Below are positions 56,278 through 64,000 of a DNA stretch of 64,000 nucleotides, one piece after another. The position numbers and the translations under genes were made by a program. Numbering within the stretch: the first letter of the stretch is position 1; each line of letters opens with the position of its first letter. Location: positions 372,001-436,000 of the forward strand of contig NC_016109.1 of NCBI RefSeq assembly GCF_000269985.1. The letters are read 5' to 3'. The stretch comes from Kitasatospora setae KM-6054 (GTDB lineage: Bacteria > Actinomycetota > Actinomycetes > Streptomycetales > Streptomycetaceae). The notes below the pieces were generated by a model. It made no database searches, was not told the origin of the DNA, and worked only from the letters and a program-made list of their open reading frames with translations.

Positions 56278-56310
56278 GCGCCCCCGCCGGCCGTCCGTTC
56301 GCCTGAGCGC
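56253..56310. repeat. Perfect 29-bp tandem duplication across the MFS stop codon
   Basis: The 29 bases 56253-56281 are repeated without change at 56282-56310. The copy includes the last codons of the MFS gene and its TGA (56275-56277). The period is not a multiple of three. Perfect identity suggests a recent event. Confidence 0.9.
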
Positions 56311-56530
56311 ACCCCGAACCTCCGGCCGACACGACCCACCCGTGTGGGTGATGACCGCCCCCGCCCGCCCGAGTAACGTCAATGTGCGTGTGCGCGGCAG
56401 GGCAGTCGCCCGTCCCGCGCCCGGTTCCCCCTCTCCCTCACCCCTTTCCCGCCGCCCCGTCGTCCGGGCCGGTGCGCGCCTCCGCGCGCTTCTCCATCTC
56501 CCAAATGTCGCTCTGTGCTGAGGAGTTGCT

Positions 56531-57847
56531 TTGGTCGAGCGCTGCGCTTTCGTGTTCCCCGGCCAAGGGGCCTACCTGCCGGGCGGGTTGGCCCGGCTGG
56601 CCGAGGACGAGCCGCTGGTGGCGGACACCCTGCGCACCCTGGACGCCGCCGCCGTCCGCCTCGGCCGGGGCGCCCCGTCCCGGCTGCTGCTGGACGAACG
56701 GGCCCCGGCCCTGGAGGAGTTGGCGCGGGACGCGCCGGCCGATCTGCACGTGGCGCTGTTCGCCGCCGAGATGGCCCTGTTCCGCCTGCTGACCGAGCGG
56801 CACCGCCTGCGGCCGGACGTCCTGCTGGGGCACAGCTTCGGCGAGTTGGTGGCCCTCACCGCCGCCGGGGCGTTCCGGCTCACGGACGGACTGGCCCTGG
56901 TCGCGGCCCGGGACGAGGCTTTCGCCGCCTGCCCGCCGGAGCCCGGCGGGATGCTGGCGCTGGAGCTGTCCGCCGCCCGGACCGAGGCCCTGCTCGCCGG
57001 GCTCGCCGAGTGGGAGGTCATGCTGGCGGCCGACAACGGCCCGCGCCAGTGCGTGGTCTCCGGCCCGAGCGCCGCCCTGGAGCGGGTACGCGGAAAGGCC
57101 GAGGCGGTGGGCGTCCGAAGCACCCCGCTGCACGTCCCGTACGCCTTCCACCACCGCCTCCTGGCCGCCGTGGCAGGCGAGTTCGCCCGCCGGGCCGACG
57201 CCCTGCCGACCGCTCCGGTCGGCCGGCTGCTGCATTCGGCCATCCTCGGCCGCCGGATCACCGACGGCGACGCGGTCGGCGAACTGGTCGCCGCCCACCT
57301 GGTGCGCCCCACCCGGTTCACCGACGCGGTCCGGCTGCTGCACGCCGAGGGCGTCGAGCTGTTCGTGGAGTGCGGACCGCGCGGCGTGCTCAGCGGCCTG
57401 GTGGCGGCCACCCTCCCGGGCGTACGCACCCTCGCACCGCTGCGCCGCCGCCTGGGCGGCCCCGAACTGGCCGCCGAGCTGAGGGGGTTGACCGGCACCA
57501 CCCCGCCCCCGGCCCCCTCCCCGCTCCCTTCCTCACCCCCACCCCCTCCACCGCCCCCGGCAGCAGCAGCACCGATCGTCCCCGATCGCGGCGAAGTCGT
57601 CGCCGTCCTCCGCGAGTTGTACGCGACGGCACTCGGCTACCCGCCCGAAGTGCTGACGGCGGACGCCGACCTGGAGGCGGACCTCGGCGTCGACTCGATC
57701 AAGCAGACCGAACTGTTCGCCCAGGCCGTCGCCCGCTTCGGCCGCAGCCTGCCCACCGAGGGCTCCCGGCTGACCAGTTACACCACCCTGGACGCCCTCG
57801 CGGGCCTGCTGCCCACCCTGCCCTCCGCATCGGGAGCCCGTACATGA
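56531..57847 (+). CDS. Acyltransferase-ACP protein of a PUFA/polyketide-like synthase
   Basis: 438 residues from a TTG with AGGAG 5 nt upstream. The acyltransferase (residues 5-315) starts RCAFVFPGQGAYLPGG and has the nucleophile elbow GHSFGE (Ser102), AADNGPRQCVVSGPSAAL and the distal His in VPYAFHHRLL. A Pro-rich hinge (about 325-350) leads to an acyl carrier protein with DLGVDSIKQTE (Ser389, the phosphopantetheine site). Loads malonyl-type units and holds the growing chain for the megasynthase encoded next (ATGA overlap). The gene is the first of the cluster visible here; its upstream region (56311-56530) holds the promoter. Confidence 0.88.
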   Translation: MVERCAFVFPGQGAYLPGGLARLAEDEPLVADTLRTLDAAAVRLGRGAPSRLLLDERAPALEELARDAPADLHVALFAAEMALFRLLTERHRLRPDVLLGHSFGELVALTAAGAFRLTDGLALVAARDEAFAACPPEPGGMLALELSAARTEALLAGLAEWEVMLAADNGPRQCVVSGPSAALERVRGKAEAVGVRSTPLHVPYAFHHRLLAAVAGEFARRADALPTAPVGRLLHSAILGRRITDGDAVGELVAAHLVRPTRFTDAVRLLHAEGVELFVECGPRGVLSGLVAATLPGVRTLAPLRRRLGGPELAAELRGLTGTTPPPAPSPLPSSPPPPPPPPAAAAPIVPDRGEVVAVLRELYATALGYPPEVLTADADLEADLGVDSIKQTELFAQAVARFGRSLPTEGSRLTSYTTLDALAGLLPTLPSASGART

Positions 57848-60800
57848 ACGAGCGTCCCGCCCCCTCCCCCGCTTCCGCCCCCGGTCAGGACCTGGCCGGG
57901 AAGGTCGCGCTGGTCACCGGCGGCGGCAAGGGCGTGGGCGCGGCGATCAGCCGTGAACTGGCCGCCCGGGGCGCACTGGTGGTGGTGAACCACTTCCACT
58001 CGCCGCAGGCCGCCGAGGAGACCGTGGCGGCGATCCGGGCGGCCGGCGGGCGGGCGGAGGGCCTGCGCGGGAGCGTCGCCAAGCGCGACCAGGTGGCGGC
58101 GATGTTCGCGACACTGGCCGAACGGCACGGCGGGGTGGACGTCCTGGTGAACAACGCGGCCCGGGGCGTGTTCGCCCGCTACGACGACCTCACCGACACC
58201 GAGTGGCAGCGGGCGCTGGACACCAACCTGCACGGCGCCCGCTGGTGCGCGCTGGCGGCGGCGCCGCTGATGGCGGCCCGGGGCGGCGGGGCGATCGTCA
58301 ACGTGTCGTCGATCGGCGCGGGGCTGGCCATGGACAACTACCTGCTGGTGGGCGTCTGCAAGGCCGCACTGGAGGCGCTGACCCGCTACCTGGCCGCCGA
58401 TCTGGGCCCGTCCGGGATCCGGGTGAACACCGCCTCGGCCGGCCTGCTGGACAACCCGACCGCCGCGCTCTTCCCCGGCTCGGACGCCCTGCGCGCGACC
58501 TGCGCGGCGGCGGCCCCGCTGGGCGGAGTGGGCCACGAGGACGACCTGGCGCGGCTGGTGGGCTTCCTGGCCTCCCCGCAGTCCCGCTGGATCTCCGGGC
58601 AGTGCCTGCTCGCCGACGGCGGCCTCTCGGTCGGCCGCGCCATGCTCACCCCGCAGCCCCCACAGCTCCCGCAGCTCCCACAGCCCCCGCAGCGGCACCA
58701 GGAAGCAACACCCCCTCCCCCCAAGGCCGTTCCGTTCCTCGCGCCGTCCACCCCGATCCGCGGCGCGGCCCGGACCGTCGCCGTGGTCGGTGCGGGCCTG
58801 GTCGCCCCGGGCGTCGACGACCCGGAGGAGCTCTGGCGCCGACTCGTCGAGGGCGTCCCGCAGTTCGGCGAACCCGGGGAGCGCTTCCCGCTCGAACACT
58901 TCTGGTCGCCCGAGAACGCGCCGGACCGCACCTACAGCCGGGTGGCCGGCTACCTGCGCCCCGCGCCCGACCCGGCCGAGGACTACCTCACCGCCTGGAC
59001 CCGCGCCGCGCTGCTCCAGTGCGAAGCGCCGATCCTGGCCGCCCGCCCGGGAGTTCGCACCGCGTGCTTCGCCGGCGCGTGGGCCGAGGGCTCGCAGCAC
59101 GTGGAGGAGAGCGTACTGGTCGAGGCGGCGGCCGCCGGCATCGCCGCCCACTGGCCCGACCCGGCCGGCCGGGAGTCCCTGCGCACCCGGCTGCAGCAGC
59201 GCCTGCGCGCCGTCTACCGGCACGCGGGAGACCCGGACGACCACCTGCCGCCCGCCGCCGTCCGCGCCGCCGTGGCCGGACTGCTGCCCGGCCCGGTGCC
59301 CGTGCAGGTGGTCGACACGGCCTGCTCGTCGGCCCTGTACGCGATCGACCTGGGCACCCGGGCGATCCTCGACGGCGAGTGCGAACTCGCGCTCTGTGGC
59401 GGGGCGTTCTCACTCGGCGCGCGCTACGGCGTGCTGTTCTCCCGGCTGCGCGGACTGAGCCGCTCCGGCGCGGTGCGGGCCTTCGACGCGGACGCGGACG
59501 GCGTGCTGTTCGCGGACGGGGCGGCGTTCGTCGCGCTCAAGCGGCTGGACGCGGCCCTGGCCGACGGCGACCGGGTACTGGCCGTGCTGGCCGGGTTCGG
59601 CGCGGCCTCGGACGGACGCGGCCGGGCGGTGCACGCGCCCAACCCGTCCGGCCAGCGGCGGGCGTTGGCCCGGGCCCGGAAGGCGGCCGGGATCCCGGCC
59701 GAACGGATCGACTGGGTGGTCGCCCACGCCACCGGGACACCGGTCGGCGACGGGGTGGAACGCGAGGTGCTGGCCGAGCAGTTGCCGCAGGCTTGGTGCA
59801 CCTCGAACAAGTCCGTTCTCGGGCACACCGGTTGGGCGGCCGGCACGGTGTCGGTGGTGCACGCGCTACAGGGCCTCGCCCACTCCACCGTCCCGCCCCA
59901 ACTCCCCTACCGCGCACCGGACGGCGCACCCCCGCTGCGGGTGCCGACCACCCCGGCGCCCTGGCCCCGCCCGGCGGACCGGCCGCGTACGGTCGGGGTG
60001 TCGTCGTTCGGATTCGGCGGCACCAACGGGCACCTGCTGCTCCAGGACGCCCCGCGCCCGGGCGAGTCCGCCCCGCCCTCGCTGCCCGAACCGGTGCCGG
60101 ACGACCCGGTGGTGGTGGTCGCCTGGTCGGCCCACCTCCCCGGATCCCCGGACGTGGCACATCAGTTGACGCATCATCACAACCCATCCTCCGCGCGCTC
60201 GTTCGGTGCCGCCTACCCGATCCCCCCGTTCGCCGAGGTACGCCTGCCCGCCCCGACGGCCGCCCGCGTCGACCGGGCGCAGCTGATGGCGCTCCAGGCG
60301 GTGGCGGCCCTGACCCGGCCGGACGCCCCGCCCTGGTGGGAGGAACTGCGCGACGGCTGCGGGGTGTTCGCCGCCCACACCGGCGTCCCGTCGGCCTCGC
60401 CCGACCTCACGGTCCGCTGCCACGCGACCGCCCTGACGGCCGCCCTCGGGCAGCCCGCAACGCAGCCCGACTCACCCGACGACAACCACGGCCTCGACCC
60501 GGCGGCGCTGCGCAAGGCCACCGAGGCGTTCCTGGACGCGGTGCGCGGGCGCACCGACCCGGGGGAGGACACCCTGGCCGGGCTGATGCCGAACGTGATC
60601 CCGGCCCGGGTCGCCGCCCTGCACGACCTGCACGGCCCGACCATGACGCTCGACACGGGGCTCACCTCGGGCCGCACCGCCCTGCGCGCGGCGGCGTCCC
60701 ACCTGCGGCGCGGCGAACTGGAGTTGGCGCTGGTCATCGGCGCGAACGGCGTCTCCACCCCCGAACGCTCCACCCCCGAACTGACCACCCCCGAACAGAC

Positions 60801-63666
60801 CGCTCCCGAACAGACCGTTCCCGAACGGCCCACCGCCGAAGGCGCGTTCGCACTCGTCCTCACCCGGGCGTCCGTCGCCCGCGCTCGGCAGTGGCCGGTG
60901 CTCGACACCCTCGCCGGCGTCCTCGAACGCCTGGAACGGCCCGCCCCGGAAGAGCCCCCCGCGCCCGACCGCTGGAGCTACCTCGGCGCGGACGACCTGC
61001 TGGCCGCCGTCCGCCACCTGGTCGCCACCCACCCCACCCCGCCCGCACCGCCGACCCCGCCCGCACCGATCACCCGACTCACCTGGCGGCACACCCTCTG
61101 CTGGACGCCCACCGGAGCGCCCGACCCCCGCTCGCTCGCCTCCCCCGCCGAAACCCTGGTGATCACCGGAGCCGCCCAGGCGGACGTGCTCCGCCCGGTC
61201 GCCGCCGCCGGTGCCCGGCTGCTCGCCGTCCGGCCGGCGGAGGATCCGGGGGCGGCCGTCGACCGGGTGCTGGCCGAGCATCCGGGCGGGTTCCGGCACC
61301 TGCGGGTGCTGGCCGACCTGCACGCCGCGCCGCCGTGGCCCGCACCGCCGACGGCCGGGCTGCTGGCCGTGCAGGAGGCGGCGTTCTGGGCGGTGCGCCG
61401 ACTCCGCGACACGCTCGACACCTTGGCGGTCGGCGTGCGCACACCCTTCCGGGTGGGGGAACCCGCGCCGCACGCCCACCTGTTCACCGGGTTCGTCAAG
61501 TCGCTGGCATGGGAGCTGGAGGGCTGCACCGTCCGCGCTCTGGTGGCCGACTCGGCCGACTCGGCCAACCCGGCCAACCCGGCCGACCCGGCCGACCCTG
61601 CCGACCCGCTGGCCGTCCTGGCCGCACTGGAGGGTGAACTCGCCCACCCGGCGGACGGGTTGCCGCTGGCCAGGCGGCACGCGGGCACTCGCCTGGTCCA
61701 ACGCCTCACTCCGCAGGAGTCCGCCCCCGTGCCCGCCGATGCCCCGCTCCTCCCGCCGCACCCGGTGGTGGTGGCGACCGGCGGCGCGCGCGGCATCACG
61801 GCCGCCTGCCTGCTCGGCCTGGCCCGTCAACTCCCCTTGCGGGTGCACCTGGTGGGGTCGAGCCGACCGGCCGAGGTGCCGCCCGAGCTGCTGGCGGCCG
61901 GGGCGGACGAGCTGCCGGCCGCCCGCGCCCGCCACATCGCCGCCGAGCACGCCCGGCACCCCGGGCGCCCGGTGGGCGAGATCAGCGCCGACTTCGACCG
62001 GCTGCTGCACGCCCGCGAGTCCGCGCTGACCCTGCGCGCGCTGCGGGCGGCCTGCGGTGCCGAGCACGTGCACTTCCACACCTGCGACGTGACCGATCCG
62101 GACGCCGTCCGGGCCGTCGCCGACGCGGTCGGCGCCCGGGAGGGGCGGGTCGACCTGCTGGTGAACGGCGCGGGGCTGCACCACCCGGGCGACATCACCC
62201 GCAAGACGCTGCCGGGCATGCGCCGGATCCGCGACGTCAAGCTGGCCGGCTACCACCACCTGCGCGCCGCGTTCGCCGGGCCGCTGGCCCCGGGGCTGTG
62301 GTGCAACTTCGGCTCGGTCACCGGCGTGGTCGGGCTGCCCGGCGAGAGCGACTACTCGCCGGCCAACGACTTCCTCTCCGCCGCCGCCCAATCCGCCGCC
62401 GACGAGCGGGAGTTCACCATCGCCTGGACGGTCTGGGACGAGACCGGCCTGGGCTCCGGCCCGGTCGTCCAGTCCTACACGGCCCGCACCGCGCGGCTGT
62501 CCCGGATGAGCACCGCCGAGGGGGTCGCCCACTTCCTGGCCGAACTGCGCCGCCGCACCCGCCCGGAGGGCCGCGCGGACCGGGTGGTCACCTTCGTCGG
62601 CGCGGCCGAGTACCAGTCCTTCGACACTCGCTTCCCCGGCCTGCGCACCCCGGCACCCACCGTCCCGGCACCCACCGCCCCCACTCTCCTCCCCGGCCTG
62701 CTCGGTGCCCCCGTCCTCCGCCGACCCGACCACGCGGTCTGGGAGGTGCTGTTCGGCCTGGACAGCCACCCCTTCCTCCGCCACCACCTGGTGGACGGCC
62801 GCCCGACCGTCCCGGGCGTCCTGCTCGCCGACCTCGCCGTGCAGGCCGCCCGCACCCTCCGCCCGGACGCGCCCTTCCGCGGCGTCGAGCGGCTGGCCTT
62901 TCGCAGCTGGGTGCGGGCCCGCGCCGACGGCCGCCCGGCCCGCTTCCGGGTCGAAGCGCACCTCCGCCCGACCCGGCCGGGCTACGCGGTGCGGGTGAGC
63001 GTCCGCTCCGACGTCGTCGCGCCGGACGGGCAGGTGCTGGCCGCCGACCGGGAGCACTTCCACGCCACCGTCCGCCTCGGCGGCCCGGCCCCGCTGCCCG
63101 CCCCGCCCGGCCCGGCCGCCGCCGGAGCCCGTCCGGTCGACGGTTCGTACGACGACCCGCACGACGCCCCGTCCTACGACCCGTACTACGACCCGGCGTC
63201 CCCGGTCCTGCTGACCGGCGTCTTCCGGGCCACCACCGACTGCCGCGCCACGCCCACCGGAACCGCCGCCCACTGGCGGCCCGACCCGGACGCGCTGGGC
63301 TCACTTCCCCGGCTCGGCACCCCGGCAGTCCTGCTGGACAGCCTCGCCCGCACCCCGGCCCTCAGCCCGGGCCCCGACGGGCGGCACCCCGTCGCGGTGC
63401 CGCACCACATCGAGCGGATCACCCTGCACCTGCCCGGCGACGACCACGACCTGCTGCTCGCCCATCCGAACGGGCTGCACCTGCGGCACTCCGCCGCGAG
63501 CGGCACCAGCACCGCCAGCACCCCGGACGGCCGGGTCGTCGCCCAGGTCACCGGCCTGCACGCGACCGTCCTCGCCCACCTCTCCCCCACCGAAACGCCC
63601 CCGGCCCCGGCCCCGATCCAGACCACGGCCCCGTTCCCGGCCGGCAGCCCCCCGCCCGCCCGATGA
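57844..63666 (+). CDS. PUFA-synthase-like megasynthase: FabL-type ER, KS, CLF-like KS, KR, DH
   Basis: 1940 residues from ATG 57844. Residues 15-265 are an SDR domain (VTGGGKGVGAAIS) with Y166-x6-K173 in NYLLVGVCKAALEALTRYL, the pattern of FabL enoyl-ACP reductase. A ketosynthase follows at about 310-740: DTACSSALYAID (Cys494), HATGTPVGDG (His628) and KSVLGHTGWAAG (His661). A second ketosynthase-like unit (about 785-1010) has MTLDTGLTSGRTAL, with Leu940 in place of Cys, as in chain-length factors. A ketoreductase (from about 1310, ATGGARGITAAC; Tyr1504 in GESDYSPAND) and a hotdog dehydratase (SHPFLRHHLVDGRPTVPG, about 1641-1658) complete it. Low-complexity TPE and ADP repeats join domains. 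Iterative reducing synthase; product unknown. Confidence 0.85.
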   Translation: MNERPAPSPASAPGQDLAGKVALVTGGGKGVGAAISRELAARGALVVVNHFHSPQAAEETVAAIRAAGGRAEGLRGSVAKRDQVAAMFATLAERHGGVDVLVNNAARGVFARYDDLTDTEWQRALDTNLHGARWCALAAAPLMAARGGGAIVNVSSIGAGLAMDNYLLVGVCKAALEALTRYLAADLGPSGIRVNTASAGLLDNPTAALFPGSDALRATCAAAAPLGGVGHEDDLARLVGFLASPQSRWISGQCLLADGGLSVGRAMLTPQPPQLPQLPQPPQRHQEATPPPPKAVPFLAPSTPIRGAARTVAVVGAGLVAPGVDDPEELWRRLVEGVPQFGEPGERFPLEHFWSPENAPDRTYSRVAGYLRPAPDPAEDYLTAWTRAALLQCEAPILAARPGVRTACFAGAWAEGSQHVEESVLVEAAAAGIAAHWPDPAGRESLRTRLQQRLRAVYRHAGDPDDHLPPAAVRAAVAGLLPGPVPVQVVDTACSSALYAIDLGTRAILDGECELALCGGAFSLGARYGVLFSRLRGLSRSGAVRAFDADADGVLFADGAAFVALKRLDAALADGDRVLAVLAGFGAASDGRGRAVHAPNPSGQRRALARARKAAGIPAERIDWVVAHATGTPVGDGVEREVLAEQLPQAWCTSNKSVLGHTGWAAGTVSVVHALQGLAHSTVPPQLPYRAPDGAPPLRVPTTPAPWPRPADRPRTVGVSSFGFGGTNGHLLLQDAPRPGESAPPSLPEPVPDDPVVVVAWSAHLPGSPDVAHQLTHHHNPSSARSFGAAYPIPPFAEVRLPAPTAARVDRAQLMALQAVAALTRPDAPPWWEELRDGCGVFAAHTGVPSASPDLTVRCHATALTAALGQPATQPDSPDDNHGLDPAALRKATEAFLDAVRGRTDPGEDTLAGLMPNVIPARVAALHDLHGPTMTLDTGLTSGRTALRAAASHLRRGELELALVIGANGVSTPERSTPELTTPEQTAPEQTVPERPTAEGAFALVLTRASVARARQWPVLDTLAGVLERLERPAPEEPPAPDRWSYLGADDLLAAVRHLVATHPTPPAPPTPPAPITRLTWRHTLCWTPTGAPDPRSLASPAETLVITGAAQADVLRPVAAAGARLLAVRPAEDPGAAVDRVLAEHPGGFRHLRVLADLHAAPPWPAPPTAGLLAVQEAAFWAVRRLRDTLDTLAVGVRTPFRVGEPAPHAHLFTGFVKSLAWELEGCTVRALVADSADSANPANPADPADPADPLAVLAALEGELAHPADGLPLARRHAGTRLVQRLTPQESAPVPADAPLLPPHPVVVATGGARGITAACLLGLARQLPLRVHLVGSSRPAEVPPELLAAGADELPAARARHIAAEHARHPGRPVGEISADFDRLLHARESALTLRALRAACGAEHVHFHTCDVTDPDAVRAVADAVGAREGRVDLLVNGAGLHHPGDITRKTLPGMRRIRDVKLAGYHHLRAAFAGPLAPGLWCNFGSVTGVVGLPGESDYSPANDFLSAAAQSAADEREFTIAWTVWDETGLGSGPVVQSYTARTARLSRMSTAEGVAHFLAELRRRTRPEGRADRVVTFVGAAEYQSFDTRFPGLRTPAPTVPAPTAPTLLPGLLGAPVLRRPDHAVWEVLFGLDSHPFLRHHLVDGRPTVPGVLLADLAVQAARTLRPDAPFRGVERLAFRSWVRARADGRPARFRVEAHLRPTRPGYAVRVSVRSDVVAPDGQVLAADREHFHATVRLGGPAPLPAPPGPAAAGARPVDGSYDDPHDAPSYDPYYDPASPVLLTGVFRATTDCRATPTGTAAHWRPDPDALGSLPRLGTPAVLLDSLARTPALSPGPDGRHPVAVPHHIERITLHLPGDDHDLLLAHPNGLHLRHSAASGTSTASTPDGRVVAQVTGLHATVLAHLSPTETPPAPAPIQTTAPFPAGSPPPAR

Positions 63667-64000
63667 GCGCGCCCGTCCCCGCGCTGTCCGGGGCGCGCCG
63701 CCGCCGGCTGCCGACCGCCGCGGGCCCGGTCGACCTCTGGTGGCACGTCAGCCCGGGTCCGGCGCCGGTACGCGGGCGGGCGCTGTTGCAGCACGCCGTC
63801 GGGGCGCGCCGCGGTCGGCCCGCGGCCGAGGTGGCCGTGCTGCGCGACCCGCTGGGCCGCCCCGTGCCGGCGCCCGACCGGTTCCCGCCGCTGTGCCTGT
63901 CCGCCGCGCACAGCGGTCCGGTCACCGTGGCGGCGGTGCTGGCGGCGCCGCGTCCGGGCACGCTGCTCGGGATCGACGTCGAACACCTGGCCGCGCCGCC
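63663..64000 (+). CDS. 4-prime-phosphopantetheinyl transferase (cut by window end)
   Basis: Starts at ATG 63663, overlapping the synthase stop (ATGA); about 112 residues are visible. LCLSAAHSGPVTVAAVLAAP followed by LGIDVEHLAAPP is the Sfp-type motif in which the G-I-D-V-E aspartate and glutamate bind magnesium. The preceding LLQHAVGARRGRPAAEVAVL and DPLGRPVPAPDRFPP match the substrate-binding half. It would convert the cluster's ACP (Ser389 of the AT-ACP protein) to its holo form. The C-terminal half lies beyond the window. Confidence 0.85.
   Translation, partial: MSAPVPALSGARRRRLPTAAGPVDLWWHVSPGPAPVRGRALLQHAVGARRGRPAAEVAVLRDPLGRPVPAPDRFPPLCLSAAHSGPVTVAAVLAAPRPGTLLGIDVEHLAAP

Overview
The window is very GC-rich with strongly GC-biased third codon positions, mostly short intergenic gaps, many GTG/TTG starts, TetR/MarR regulators, a GH6 cellulase, a P450 and a polyketide/PUFA-like synthase. 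This points to the chromosome of a Streptomycetaceae actinomycete (Streptomyces or Kitasatospora). No rRNA, tRNA, CRISPR array or insertion sequence was recognised.

Layout. 1-10 kb: small metabolic and regulatory genes, including a gene split by an in-frame stop (320-628), a TetR-VOC fusion divergent from a TIM-barrel protein, a hydrolase/ABC-transporter cluster with a MarR regulator, and a secreted GH6 cellulase with a palindromic operator candidate. 10-19 kb: metallophosphoesterase, secreted SLT-type transglycosylase, GT2 glycosyltransferase, small membrane and hypothetical proteins, an NAD(P)-binding protein divergent from a TetR regulator, and a GNAT. 19-34 kb: FAD/Fe-S D-lactate-dehydrogenase-like protein, Gfo/Idh oxidoreductase, SpoIIE-type phosphatase, thioesterase, CBS protein, SPFH protein, type-5 uracil-DNA glycosylase, CHAD protein, MBL hydrolase, a small secreted protein behind DasR-like boxes, a P450, and a TetR/MFS efflux pair with a large palindromic operator.

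34.5-52.2 kb is the most distinctive part, a biological-conflict island. It begins at a truncated DUF1214 gene remnant and a strong terminator. It then carries a 2817-residue secreted RHS protein with lectin-like domains, a Hint autoprotease and a GIY-YIG nuclease tip, followed by a leucine-rich-repeat protein that is a candidate immunity factor. Next is a tightly coupled four-gene operon: a Trypco1-like small protein, a cytosolic trypsin-VMAP-like protein, a MoxR AAA+ ATPase, and a 1228-residue SAV_2336-like protein. In that last protein a vWA-like and a caspase-like domain both appear to have lost their catalytic or metal-binding residues. A SMI1/KNR4 protein closes the island.

52-64 kb: an Eis-like acetyltransferase, a PEP mutase/isocitrate lyase-family protein, a MarR-MFS pair, and the start of a PUFA-synthase-like cluster. 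That cluster consists of an AT-ACP protein, then a megasynthase with a FabL-type enoyl reductase, KS, chain-length-factor-like KS, KR and DH, then a phosphopantetheinyl transferase cut by the window edge. The three genes overlap start to stop, so the cluster looks like one transcription and translation unit for an iterative, reducing fatty-acid or polyketide product.

All family assignments come from reading motifs and from memory of the families; no database search was possible.
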